Assembly (NCBI GenBank): GCA_963730225.1
Contig: CAVSQX010000001.1
Span: 558,001-622,000 of the forward strand
Length of the DNA: 64,000 nucleotides
Direction: 5' to 3'
Source: CAVSQX01 sp963730225
Lineage (GTDB): Bacteria; Planctomycetota; Phycisphaerae; Tepidisphaerales; Tepidisphaeraceae
Shown here: in pieces, positions 25,933 to 34,132 of the stretch
Numbering within the stretch: the first letter of the stretch is position 1
Layout of the letters: each line of letters begins with the position of its first letter
Program-made: the position numbers and the translations under genes
The notes under the pieces: model-generated
What the model was told of the DNA's origin: nothing
Databases searched by the model: none
The model's input: only the letters and a program-made list of their open reading frames with translations

Positions 25933-26847
25933 TCAAAGCCCGCGTGGATCGACCGCCGCCGCGACGGCCAACGCGGCACAATCCTGGATGCGCTGGCCCA
26001 GGGAGGCCGGTGCGATCGTGCATGCCTCGAACGCCATCGGAAGCGATTGTGCCCGGGCGGCCTGCACCAGGGGATCGAGCAATAATGAGCCCAATCGCAG
26101 CGACAGGCTGCCAAGGCTGATTCGCTGGGGATTGAGCAGATCGATCAGAATCGCGCAAGCTTCTCCCAGGTGTCGGCCCAGCTCCACGACGATTCGCTGC
26201 GCGTCGGCATCACCGTGCAGCGCGGCTTGCCCAATTTGCGCAGGCGTAAATCTCGACAAGCTGGGAATGGCGGCGGCGAACGCGGTCAGCGCTTTGGCGC
26301 TGGTGAATCCTTCAACGCTGCCGGATTTGCCGTATCCGACGGGGCCATCGGGACGCAGACGAACGTGGCCGATTTCGCCGGCGAGATCCTGTTTGCCGCG
26401 ATAAAGTTTTCCGTCCAGGATCAGGCCCGCGCCCTGGCCGGTGCCGCAGGTGAGATAAATCAGATTGTCGATCGAGCGACTGACGCCCCACCGCCATTCG
26501 GCCAGGGCGGCGGCGTTGGCGTCGTTTTCCAGGTGAGCGGGAATGCCCAGGCGTTGCTGCGCGATCGCCACGATCGGAACGCGATCCCATCCGGGAAGAT
26601 TCGGCGGAGAGAGAATTACGCCGTCAGTGCGCGACAGCGGCCCGCCGCAGGATATTCCGCAGGCGGAGATTTCCTGACCGCGGGAAAGTCGAAGCGCATC
26701 GGAGAAAAGCTGATCGAGCGTGTCGTCGGGCGGGCCCGTGGGAATCTCGATGCGATCGAGAACTGTTCCGCTGTCATCGCCCAACAGGGCGGCGGATTTC
26801 GTGCCGCCGACGTCAATGCCAAGAAGCAACGGGCGGTCGGACTTCAT
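25933..26847 (-). CDS. ROK-family sugar kinase or regulator (zinc motif lost)
   Basis: 304 residues. N-terminal phosphate-binding LLGIDVGGTKSAALLGDD, ENDANAAALAEWRWG with the catalytic-type Asp, CGTGQGAGLILDG and GEIGHVRLRPDG. ROK enzymes normally carry a CxCGxxGCxE zinc site after the GEIGH motif; here that stretch reads GYGKSGSVEGFTS with no cysteines. No helix-turn-helix domain, so kinase rather than repressor. It starts 2 nt after the upstream esterase gene. Confidence 0.87.
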   Translation of the reverse strand: MKSDRPLLLGIDVGGTKSAALLGDDSGTVLDRIEIPTGPPDDTLDQLFSDALRLSRGQEISACGISCGGPLSRTDGVILSPPNLPGWDRVPIVAIAQQRLGIPAHLENDANAAALAEWRWGVSRSIDNLIYLTCGTGQGAGLILDGKLYRGKQDLAGEIGHVRLRPDGPVGYGKSGSVEGFTSAKALTAFAAAIPSLSRFTPAQIGQAALHGDADAQRIVVELGRHLGEACAILIDLLNPQRISLGSLSLRLGSLLLDPLVQAARAQSLPMAFEACTIAPASLGQRIQDCAALAVAAAVDPRGL

Positions 26848-26849
26848 GC

Positions 26850-27756
26850 TCAGTTCGCCTGGCTATTCCCCAGTGGACGGGTCGTCGGCCGCGGCGGCGA
26901 CGGCTTCGTCTGGAACTTCTCCAGAAACGGCAACGCCTGCTGCTCAAACCATTCGACCTTGAGATTCGGGAAATGCAGATCGTTCGCGAATGACAGCTTC
27001 ATATGCATGACGTGGCTGAAGCCGTCGCTTTTCATCGCGGTCGTTTTGAGTGCCTCCAAACTGTCGTTGTCCGCCAAGGCGTCATCGTTAATCAGGATGA
27101 GCGGATGTTTGCGCGAGCCGCACAAGGTCGTCTGGCGGCCAACTTCCCGTGGGCGGCCAGTAATGTCCATCGGCCGCCGTGAGCTGCTTAAAGTAGCTCA
27201 AATCGCCGGTATCGATGCATCCCGTGAATACGTCCGAGACGGCGATCGACATTTGCGTGCTTCCGGGGTCCCACGACATCAGGTAAACGCGCATTGGATC
27301 GATCGCGTATTGATTCTTCAGGTTAAACACCGCGTCCAAAGCAAGCCCCATGGTCTGCCACATAGGAACGGAAGGCTGATAGTGTTCGCCACTATGACAG
27401 ACCGGCGAGATAAAAATCAGATGCGAGTTTTCCAGTACCGGTTCCCAAAGCGGCGGGACGGAAACGGTGTCCTTGTATCCGAGATAAACGAAGATACCGA
27501 CCGGCGTGGCCGGATCGTAGTTCTTTGGTACGCACGCCTTGAACGGCCGTTGGGATAGATCGTAATCGTCGCCCATATCTCTGGGCTTAAGATTCAGCCG
27601 CCGAGCCAGCTCCTTGGGTTTGCTGATGGGGCTGCGCTGGGTGAATGTGAAATCGACTTCACCTGTTCCCACCGGCTGCGTTGCGGAGACATCATCGGCG
27701 AGGCTCGGAATGCTGCCGAATGCAAAGCACACGACCAATGCAAAACGCCAGCTCAT
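26850..27756 (-). CDS. Secreted alpha/beta-hydrolase-like protein, reading frame broken
   Basis: Start at ATG 27756 with AGAGGG ribosome binding site and signal peptide ALVVCFAFGSIPSLADD. The pattern resembles polyhydroxybutyrate-depolymerase-like esterases (VGIFVYLGYKDTVSVPPLWE, IDPMRVYLMSWDPGSTQMSI, SDVFTGCID), but the usual GxSxG nucleophile elbow reads SWDPGS, so catalysis is doubtful. One extra base near 27115-27125 ends the frame early. After it, SRKHPLILINDDALADNDS to ALPFLEKFQ continues the fold and reads to 26850. Decay or sequence error. Confidence 0.65.
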
Positions 27757-27844
27757 CCGACCCTCTTCGCCAGGAAATGACCGCGGAATCTTCCGCCTGA
27801 CCGAAGGACATGTCAACGGTTATTCGGCGCTGGTGTGGATGGCA

Positions 27845-28729
27845 TTACGCCACCGTGCTGGCCGACTGCGCTGCCTGGCGGCGAACGGCGTGGGCGATAA
27901 TTTCCAACCGCCGGCCCACTTCCTTCAGATCGGCAGGGCGCTTGGCGGGATTCGTCTTCACGCACTCCATCACCAGATTCGAAAGCGACTCGGGCACCTG
28001 TGGATTGGCCGCTGCGGGGGTGGCAATCAGATCGTCGAAGAGAAAGCTGTTCTCCGATTTTTTGATGTTGAATAGCGTCGGCATGCAGCGACCGGTCAGG
28101 GCCCAGTAGAGTGTGGCGCCGAAGTTGAAAACGTCGGTGCGGACCGACACGGGCCCGCACTTCACCTGTTCGGGGGAAATGTAATCGGGCGTGCCCTGGA
28201 TTCGGCTCTTCACGGTGCCGACCGGGCAGGTTTGGCCAAAGTCGATCACTTTCACGTCGCCGCGATTGTTCACGAGAATGTTGTTGGGCTTGAGATCGCA
28301 GTGGACGTAGCCGACGGCATGCAGAGCGTCCAGGGCGGCGGCAACCTGAATGAAAACCTGCACGGTTTCGAGAATGCCGCGCGGCTTCTGCGCTTCCAGA
28401 GGCGTGCCGTCGAAAAGCTCCATGATCAACACGGCGTCGGTCGGCTTGCGAAGAAAACTGCGGGTGACTTTCACATCGATCGATCGCCGCAGCCCGGGAT
28501 GCGAGAATTTTTGGCTGACCGCGAATTCGTTCTCAAGTTGTTCGATGAAGCGAACGTCCTTTTCCTGCTTTCGCACGACGTGCTTGAGGGCGTAGACCTG
28601 CCCGGAACCCGGTTGGGTGACGGCAAAAATGCTACTGCCGGCCCCTTCACCGATGAACTCGAGTACTTCGTACCCGCAGATCGATCGAGGGTTGGTTTCA
28701 GAAGCGCTGGATGAACTCAAACGGCCCAT
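27845..28729 (-). CDS. Soluble Hanks-type Ser/Thr protein kinase
   Basis: 294 residues, a single kinase domain without the membrane helix or sensor domain usual in planctomycete kinases. Motifs: GEGAGSSIF (P-loop), YALKHVV (Lys), catalytic loop VHCDLKPNNIL (HCD instead of HRD, so a non-RD-type kinase), VIDFGQT and GTPDYISPEQ. The activation segment is short. Substrates unknown. A hairpin leader precedes it. Confidence 0.9.
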   Translation of the reverse strand: MGRLSSSSASETNPRSICGYEVLEFIGEGAGSSIFAVTQPGSGQVYALKHVVRKQEKDVRFIEQLENEFAVSQKFSHPGLRRSIDVKVTRSFLRKPTDAVLIMELFDGTPLEAQKPRGILETVQVFIQVAAALDALHAVGYVHCDLKPNNILVNNRGDVKVIDFGQTCPVGTVKSRIQGTPDYISPEQVKCGPVSVRTDVFNFGATLYWALTGRCMPTLFNIKKSENSFLFDDLIATPAAANPQVPESLSNLVMECVKTNPAKRPADLKEVGRRLEIIAHAVRRQAAQSASTVA

Positions 28730-28753
28730 TTACGTACCCCCCGCGTGCTGACA

Positions 28754-28806
28754 GGCATAAACCGGCATAGCCCCGCTGGCGGTCCGGTTTTGCCTCTAGA
28801 GATATA
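28754..28806 (-). promoter_or_regulatory. Kinase promoter and 5'-leader hairpin
   Basis: A TATATA box (28806-28801, minus strand) would start transcription near 28795. The first ~40 nt of that RNA form a near-perfect 11-bp stem (28754-28765 with 28784-28794). The rest of the 28730-29054 gap shows nothing further besides the pepP promoter. Confidence 0.4.
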
Positions 28807-28970
28807 TACGTCGTGTCCATGACTTTATTGAGCAAAGACAAAGTTATTTTCTTGCGAATGATGGCGTTGCGTCATCCGGCTGGGCAGCGCAAACGGCTTA
28901 TTACGGATGCCAGATGCCCCACCCGATAGTTCCCCAGTTTATCGGTCCCAGCGGCTGGATCGGGTCTGAA

Positions 28971-29000
28971 TTGACAGCCGTACGCTATCTCCGCTAACTT
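28971..29000 (+). promoter_or_regulatory. Sigma70-type promoter of pepP-accB-accC
   Basis: TTGACA (28971-28976), 18-bp spacer, TAACTT (28995-29000), 55 nt before the pepP ATG. The -35 hexamer is perfect. Confidence 0.55.
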
Positions 29001-29054
29001 TCGCCCTCTACTATGGATCGAGGTTGATTGTTGCAAGCACGGGGAACCAAACCG

Positions 29055-30176
29055 ATGGTGGCTCGGGCCAAGGCGTACCTCAAGGTCCGCCAGCAGAATG
29101 TCCGTACCGCCTTGAAGGAGTTGAAGCTGGATGGGCTCCTGCTGACCCATCCACCGGATTTGGCGTATCTGACCAATTTCACCGGCGATGACTCGGTCGG
29201 CCTGATTACAACCAGGGAATTTTTTCTGGCGACCGATTTCCGCTATCAGGAACAGGCGGCTTTGGAGGCCGGCTGGCTCAAGGTGCACATTCGTGAAGCC
29301 AAGATGGCCGACACGCTGGTCAAGATGTTGGCCGACGCTGGCGTGCGACGGATCGGGTTCGAAGCGAATTTTACCACCGTCGGACAAATCGACGCTCTGA
29401 ATAAAGCGATGAAGGAAGCGTCCAACGGCCGATCCGTCGGTCTGGTGCCGCTGGACAACGTGATGGTGAACCTTCGAAAGGTGAAGGACGATCACGAAAT
29501 CGCGCTGGTGCGCCAATCGGTGGCCATCGCCGAGGAAGCGTTCACCGCCATCCGCGACCAGATCAAGCCGGGGCAAACCGAGAATTATCTTGCCGGGCTC
29601 CTGATTCTGGAATTGCGAAGCCGCGGCGCGTCGGATGGGAGCTTCCCGGCCATTGTGGCGGCCGGCGCATCGAGTTCGCTGCCGCACTATCGGCCGCAGG
29701 ACACGGCCGTGCAGAACGACCAGCCGCTGCTGTTCGACTGGGGCGCGTTGTACAACGGGTACTGTAGCGATCTGACGCGCACGATGATTCTGGGGCGCGT
29801 CAGCTCGCGGCTCAAAAAGATTTACCAGGTGGTTTTGCGGGCCCAGTTGGAGGCGATCAAGTTTCTTCGCCCCGGCGTAACGACCCGGCAGGCGGACCAG
29901 ACCGCGCGCGACGTGATCGACGACGCGGGCTTCGGCAAGGAGTTCGGGCACGGCCTGGGGCACGGCATCGGTCGGGAGATTCATGAACTGCCCACGATGC
30001 GGAAAACCGGCGGCGACGAGGAATTGCGGCCGGGAATGATCGTCACCGTCGAGCCGGGAATTTACCTTCCCTCAGAAGGCGGCGTTCGCATTGAAGATGA
30101 CGTGCTGATCACGCACTCGGGTCGAGAGGTGCTCTCGTCGTTGGACAAAACTTTTGAGGCGTGCCACATTGAGTAA
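29055..30176 (+). CDS. pepP: Xaa-Pro aminopeptidase/dipeptidase (M24)
   Basis: 373 residues from ATG 29055; a TTG at 29028 is unlikely. Metallopeptidase cleaving N-terminal residues before proline. Creatinase N-domain (1-130), then the pita-bread fold with metal ligands LFDWGALYNGYCSDLTRT (two Asp), FGHGLGHGIGREIHELP (His), TVEPGIYLP (Glu) and GGVRIEDDVL (Glu). Cytosolic. Commonly found beside accB-accC in bacteria, as here; accB follows 9 nt later. Confidence 0.92.
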   Translation: MVARAKAYLKVRQQNVRTALKELKLDGLLLTHPPDLAYLTNFTGDDSVGLITTREFFLATDFRYQEQAALEAGWLKVHIREAKMADTLVKMLADAGVRRIGFEANFTTVGQIDALNKAMKEASNGRSVGLVPLDNVMVNLRKVKDDHEIALVRQSVAIAEEAFTAIRDQIKPGQTENYLAGLLILELRSRGASDGSFPAIVAAGASSSLPHYRPQDTAVQNDQPLLFDWGALYNGYCSDLTRTMILGRVSSRLKKIYQVVLRAQLEAIKFLRPGVTTRQADQTARDVIDDAGFGKEFGHGLGHGIGREIHELPTMRKTGGDEELRPGMIVTVEPGIYLPSEGGVRIEDDVLITHSGREVLSSLDKTFEACHIE

Positions 30177-30185
30177 GGAAAATCC

Positions 30186-30701
30186 TTGAGCAAACCGCGA
30201 AAAAATCCCAAGCCGACGACGGTGCCCACCGGCAGCCCGATGGACGTGTCGCTGCTGGAGAAGATCGTGAAGCTGATGACCGCCAACGATCTGAACACGG
30301 TGGAAGTGCGCGATGGCCAACGCCGCGTGATATTGAAGCGTGGAGCGGCCGATGCGCCGATGGGATCGATTATTCACGCCGTCTCGGCGGCGCCACCGGC
30401 TTCGGCGCCCCCCACCGCTGCGGCGATTGCGGCGGCGGCGGCGGTGGAGGAGGACGCGAATCTGGCGCCGATCAAGAGCCCGATGGTCGGCACGTTCTAT
30501 GCCGCCAGTTCCCCCGACGCCAAGGCGTTTGTGCAGGTGGGATCGTCGATCGATGAAGACACCGACGTTTGCATCATCGAAGCCATGAAGGTGTTCAACA
30601 ACATCAAAGCGGAAACCAGCGGCACCATCGCCAAAATTCTGGTCACCAACGGGCAGACCGTCGAATTTGGACAGACGTTGTTTTTGGTCAAACCCAGTTA
30701 G
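30186..30701 (+). CDS. accB: Biotin carboxyl carrier protein of acetyl-CoA carboxylase
   Basis: 171 residues from a TTG start at 30186 preceded by AAGGAAAA; an internal ATG at 30240 is possible. N-terminal segment MDVSLLEKIVKLMTANDLNTVEV, a long Ala/Pro linker, then the biotinyl domain IKSPMVGTFYAASSP with the biotin-accepting lysine in CIIEAMKVFNNI. Carries carboxyl groups for the first step of fatty-acid synthesis with AccC downstream. Confidence 0.92.
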   Translation: MSKPRKNPKPTTVPTGSPMDVSLLEKIVKLMTANDLNTVEVRDGQRRVILKRGAADAPMGSIIHAVSAAPPASAPPTAAAIAAAAAVEEDANLAPIKSPMVGTFYAASSPDAKAFVQVGSSIDEDTDVCIIEAMKVFNNIKAETSGTIAKILVTNGQTVEFGQTLFLVKPS

Positions 30702-30713
30702 GAAAGGCCATGA

Positions 30714-30799
30714 GGCACCAAGGCACGTAGGCACGCAGGCACGAAGGAAAGAGCAATTGTCTCTGCCTTCGTGCCTTCGCGCCTGCGTGCCTTCGTGCC
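30714..30799. repeat. Long hairpin of four plus four 8-bp repeats between accB and accC
   Basis: Left arm has four tandem 8-mers (GGCACCAA, GGCACGTA, GGCACGCA, GGCACGAA) at 30714-30745. Right arm has four inverted 8-mers (TTCGTGCC, TTCGCGCC, TGCGTGCC, TTCGTGCC) at 30768-30799. An 18-bp centre separates them. The accC ATG lies 9 nt after the right arm with no other ribosome binding site. Confidence 0.9.
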
Positions 30800-30808
30800 T
30801 TTCTTGTG

Positions 30809-32155
30809 ATGTTCTCCAAAATCCTCATAGCCAACCGCGGAGAGATCGCCCTGCGGATCATTCGCGCCTGCCGGGAGCTGAGCATTCAAACGGCCGTCGT
30901 GTATTCGACCGCCGACGCCGATGCGGCGTACCTGAAGCTGGCGGATCAGGCCATCTGCATCGGCAATGCTCCGCCGGCGGAAAGTTATTTGAATATTCCG
31001 CGGATCATCTCCGCCGCGGAAATTGCCGATGTGCAGGCGATCCATCCGGGCTACGGATTCCTGGCCGAGAACGATCACTTCGCCGAAGTGTGTCGAAGCT
31101 GCAAGATCGAATTCATCGGCCCGTCGGTGCGGGCGATGGCCATGGTCGGGGACAAAGTCGCCTGCAAAAAATTGGCCAAGCGAGCCAAGGTGCCGACCGT
31201 TCCCGGCTCCGACGGAGCGGTGGACGACGAAAAAGCGGCGTTGAAAATCGCCAACGGGATCGGTTATCCCGTCATCATCAAGGCGGCGGCCGGCGGCGGC
31301 GGACGCGGGATGCGCGTCGCTCACAACGATGTTTCGCTTCGCGGCGGTTTACGGCAGGCGCAGGCCGAAGCGGAAAATGCGTTCAAGGACGCCACCGTCT
31401 ACATCGAAAAATACGTCGAGTTCGGCCGCCATGTCGAAGTGCAGATACTGGCCGATCATCACGGTAATACGGTGCACTTGTGGGAGCGCGATTGCTCGAT
31501 GCAGCGGCGGCATCAAAAGCTGGTGGAGGAATCCCCCTCGCCGGCCATCCGCCAGGAGACGCGCAACCGACTTTGTGAAAGCGCGGTTCGTCTGATCAGG
31601 GCCGCCGGATACACCAACGCCGGAACGGTGGAATTTCTGGTCGACAAGAAACAGAACTTCTTTTTGCTGGAAGTGAACGCGCGAATTCAAGTCGAGCACC
31701 CCGTGACCGAGGCGGTGACGGGGATGGATTTGATCAAGGAGCAGATTCGCATCTCCGCGGGCGAGCCGCTGAGCTTCAGGCAAAAAGACGTGCCGCTGCG
31801 GGGCCACGCCATCGAGTGCCGAATCAACGCGGAAGATCCGTCGCGGAATTTCACGCCCAGTCCCGGGCTGATCAGCGAATTCGTCCCGCCCGGCGGACCG
31901 GGAGTTCGATTCGACAGCCACGCCTATGCCGGCTATCGCATTCCGCCCAATTACGACAGCATGATCGGCAAACTGATTGTGCATCGCGGCAATCGGCTGG
32001 ACGCCATCGCCACCATGAAGCGCGCTTTGGGCGAATTCCGCATCGCTCCGACTAAAACGACCATTCCGCTGCATCTCCAGATCATGGACAACGAGTATTT
32101 CCGAGCGGGACGGGTGGATACGGGGTTCGTGGAGCGGGTGTTGTTGCAGAAATAA
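30809..32155 (+). CDS. accC: Acetyl-CoA carboxylase biotin carboxylase subunit
   Basis: 448 residues from ATG 30809. ATP-dependent carboxylation of biotin on AccB. Motifs: MFSKILIANRGEIALRIIRA, the glycine-rich ATP loop IIKAAAGGGGRGMR, ERDCSMQRRHQKL, and LLEVNARIQVEHPVTE. Normal length. Separated from accB by a large repeat hairpin, which may uncouple their expression. Confidence 0.95.
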   Translation: MFSKILIANRGEIALRIIRACRELSIQTAVVYSTADADAAYLKLADQAICIGNAPPAESYLNIPRIISAAEIADVQAIHPGYGFLAENDHFAEVCRSCKIEFIGPSVRAMAMVGDKVACKKLAKRAKVPTVPGSDGAVDDEKAALKIANGIGYPVIIKAAAGGGGRGMRVAHNDVSLRGGLRQAQAEAENAFKDATVYIEKYVEFGRHVEVQILADHHGNTVHLWERDCSMQRRHQKLVEESPSPAIRQETRNRLCESAVRLIRAAGYTNAGTVEFLVDKKQNFFLLEVNARIQVEHPVTEAVTGMDLIKEQIRISAGEPLSFRQKDVPLRGHAIECRINAEDPSRNFTPSPGLISEFVPPGGPGVRFDSHAYAGYRIPPNYDSMIGKLIVHRGNRLDAIATMKRALGEFRIAPTKTTIPLHLQIMDNEYFRAGRVDTGFVERVLLQK

Positions 32156-32230
32156 TCGAGGATCCAAGACAGGAGATGGAGGATCGCCGAGACGCCCTCC
32201 GGCTATCCTCAATCCTCGATCCTCGGATTC
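32156..32230. repeat. Degenerate 7-8-bp repeat array in inverted orientation (accC-WXG spacer)
   Basis: The left part carries GAGGATC-like units, the right part the complementary ATCCTCA / ATCCTCGA / TCCTCGGA units. They can pair as an imperfect hairpin just before the promoter of the downstream secretion-like operon. Confidence 0.65.
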
Positions 32231-32245
32231 TCCCGCCCATCAGGC

Positions 32246-32251
32246 TACAAT
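32246..32251 (+). promoter_or_regulatory. -10 element of the W-x-D/FtsK operon
   Basis: TACAAT 18 nt before the ATG at 32270. No convincing -35 box is seen 17 bp upstream, where the repeat array ends. Confidence 0.4.
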
Positions 32252-32269
32252 CCCTGCACGGAGACCCCC

Positions 32270-32542
32270 ATGGCCCAAGCCAACGTCGATCCGGCCGAAC
32301 TTCGCCGCTTCGCCAGCGATCTGAATCGGTTCAACGGCGAACTTCAGTCGCTCATGTCCGGCCTGCACGGCCGACTGCGCGGGCTGGAAAATACCTGGCG
32401 CGATCAGGAACAGCGAAAATTCACGGAAGTCTTCGAGCAGACGCTCAAAGTGCTTACGATTTTTCTGGAAAACTCCCACCAACACGCTTCGTTTCTGTCC
32501 AAGAAGGCGGCCGCCATCGAGGCGTATCTCAAACAGCGGTAG
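32270..32542 (+). CDS. WXG100-like small helical protein (W-x-D variant)
   Basis: 90 residues, the length and two-helix layout of ESAT-6/WXG100 proteins. Helix 1 is about 7-38 and helix 2 about 47-88; the turn carries W43-R-D45 in ENTWRDQEQRKFTEVF, a W-x-D in place of W-x-G. No signal peptide. WXG100 proteins are substrates or structural partners of type VII secretion driven by EccC/EssC-type FtsK ATPases, and such an ATPase is the last gene of this operon. The C-terminal export signal YxxxD/E is not evident (ends AYLKQR). First gene of five; the next starts 5 nt on. Confidence 0.82.
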   Translation: MAQANVDPAELRRFASDLNRFNGELQSLMSGLHGRLRGLENTWRDQEQRKFTEVFEQTLKVLTIFLENSHQHASFLSKKAAAIEAYLKQR

Positions 32543-32547
32543 TTTGC

Positions 32548-33600
32548 ATGGCCCAGGGCGCACAGGTTCATTCCATCGATGCGATCAAGCAATTCCGTGC
32601 CGCGCTGGTGAAGTTCGCGGAGATGGGAAACGTCGCGCTGACGGCCGGGGAATCGGATATCGATCGCGTGCTGGTCTGGCTGGAGCGCGATCAGACGACT
32701 TTCTGGAACGGTCAGCTCGGCAAAAGACACGAACTGGTCGTCCGCTGCGAGGATGCACTGCGGCAAAAACGGATTTTCAAAGGGCCCGACGGCTCGCAGC
32801 AATCGGTCGTCGATGAGACCAAAGCCCTGAACAAGGCCAAGATTCTGCGCGAGGAAGCCGAGCAGAAAACCGTCGCCGTGAAAAAGGCGATTCAAATTCT
32901 GCGAAAGGAATCGATGCTGTTCAAAGGCCGCACGCAGAAGCTGGCGACGGCGTTGCAGATCGATATTCCACGGGCGATTCATCAGCTCGATGCCCTGCTG
33001 GGAGATTTGGAGAATTATCTTTCCATTCAAACCCAGGGCGTCGGTTTGCCGATGACCGAATCGGCTCTGACGGCGGCCAAGCCAACGCCGGCGTCGCAGC
33101 GCACCGGCCACGATCGCCTGCGCGACCGAAGCCCGTCGGTCGATCAGCGGCGAGCGGCAGCCCGAAGATCCTTCGCAAAAGAGGACGATTTTTTCGTCTC
33201 CTGGCAGGTGGGCAGCGTGCAGGCGTGGCAGCTTGGGGCCTTGGCGAAATTATCGCTCGATCGCCAGCCGGTTGATCCCGAGCAGCGCGTCGTGGTTTGG
33301 CGCGATTTCTGGCGCGAACCGCGGATTTTTCTGCACCGCTCTGCGGCGGCGTTTGAAGGCGACAGCGGATGGTTCGCCGCTTCGGCGGATTTGCCATCGT
33401 TGCCGGCGGAATGCGAATCGCTTCGCGCCGGCGATCTGGTGGCGGCGCAGGCGGACCTGGCTCATCTGTTATCGCTGCCGGTCGGGTTTCTGATCGTGCT
33501 GGATTCGGCGGGAATTGTGGCGATAGTGGATGGCGCGGGCCTGGATGTCTGGGCGGTGGCGCTGATGAATGTCGAGTCGGCCGCAAGCGGAGCTTCGTGA
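32548..33600 (+). CDS. Two-part protein of the WXG/FtsK operon: helical N-half, globular C-half
   Basis: 350 residues from ATG 32548; upstream in-frame codons overlap the previous gene in another frame and are not protein-like. Residues 1-160 are almost entirely helical: a first long helix, W53-N-G in TTFWNGQLGKRHEL, then coiled-coil-like segments rich in Lys/Glu. This is the layout of an elongated WXG-type hairpin. Residues 165-205 are a Pro/Ser/Arg-rich linker. Residues 212-345 form a compact domain (DDFFVSWQVGSVQAWQLGAL to GLDVWAVALM). No named family recognised for the C-half. No signal peptide or membrane helix. Stop and next start overlap by one base. Confidence 0.75.
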   Translation: MAQGAQVHSIDAIKQFRAALVKFAEMGNVALTAGESDIDRVLVWLERDQTTFWNGQLGKRHELVVRCEDALRQKRIFKGPDGSQQSVVDETKALNKAKILREEAEQKTVAVKKAIQILRKESMLFKGRTQKLATALQIDIPRAIHQLDALLGDLENYLSIQTQGVGLPMTESALTAAKPTPASQRTGHDRLRDRSPSVDQRRAAARRSFAKEDDFFVSWQVGSVQAWQLGALAKLSLDRQPVDPEQRVVVWRDFWREPRIFLHRSAAAFEGDSGWFAASADLPSLPAECESLRAGDLVAAQADLAHLLSLPVGFLIVLDSAGIVAIVDGAGLDVWAVALMNVESAASGAS

Positions 33601-33812
33601 TGGGTCTGCCGGAAAGTCGCGCTAAAATCAGCAAGTCGTTGAACGAGCTGCTGAACCTGTGGTCGGCCACGAAAGTCTCCTGGGCCGACGCCAACGCCGA
33701 GCGGTTTGAAGAGATGTTTCTTCATCCCCTGCAATTCGACGTCAAAAGCACGGCCGTTGCGATGGACCAGATGGCGTCGCTGCTGTCGCAAATTCGGCGG
33801 GATTGTGAATAA
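33600..33812 (+). CDS. 70-residue W-x-D protein
   Basis: Very short helical protein. Its W28-A-D30 motif aligns without gaps with the first gene of the operon: W-x-D followed by F at +8, E at +10 and F at +12 (ERFEEMF here, RKFTEVF there). The C-terminal helix ends MASLLSQIRRDCE. It therefore looks like a second, shortened WXG-type partner, and a heterodimer of the two would parallel EsxA-EsxB. Starts in the stop codon of the preceding gene (TGATG). Unsupported by any named family I can recall. Confidence 0.75.
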   Translation: MGLPESRAKISKSLNELLNLWSATKVSWADANAERFEEMFLHPLQFDVKSTAVAMDQMASLLSQIRRDCE

Positions 33813-33847
33813 ATTGCGTGCATGAACATGGTAAAAAGGGGGCTTCG

Positions 33848-34132
33848 ATGACCGCGCCAGATGCCAGCTCCGTTTCGTCTCCGCGCAGCGACCGTGACAT
33901 TCAGCGGTCGGCCCTGACCGATTTGATCGCGCTGGCCGCCGATTGCGCCGCCGAAGAATCGCAGATCGAGCGCGAATATCGCTCCGCCCTGGAGAAGGAA
34001 AAGCAGGCCCACAGCGACCGGAACTTCAAGCTGGATGATCGCTTCAAGAACGACGTCGCGCAGACCAATCAGGCTCATCGCCAGCGCACGGCGGAGACGA
34101 CCGGCCAATACCAATCCGAACGCGGCGGATGA
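33848..34132 (+). CDS. Coiled-coil protein preceding the FtsK-type ATPase
   Basis: 94 residues from ATG 33848 (MTAPDASSV); a start at 33818 is possible. After a Ser/Asp-rich head the chain is one charged helix: AAEESQIEREYRSALEKEKQ and NDVAQTNQAHRQRTAETTG. It overlaps the ATPase gene by 4 bp. The ATPase begins with the same kind of helix, so the two may have been one polypeptide, split here by a single-base change. Probable structural arm of the ATPase. Confidence 0.65.
   Translation: MTAPDASSVSSPRSDRDIQRSALTDLIALAADCAAEESQIEREYRSALEKEKQAHSDRNFKLDDRFKNDVAQTNQAHRQRTAETTGQYQSERGG

Noticed and set aside
30714..30799. Possible CRISPR-like array
   Set aside because: Repeat units are 8 bp without spacers, arranged as one inverted pair; no cas genes in the window.
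32176..32547. N-terminal extension of the 350-aa operon protein
   Set aside because: The upstream in-frame codons overlap the WXG100-like gene in another frame and give a basic, non-homologous translation; ATG 32548 follows that gene's stop by 5 nt.
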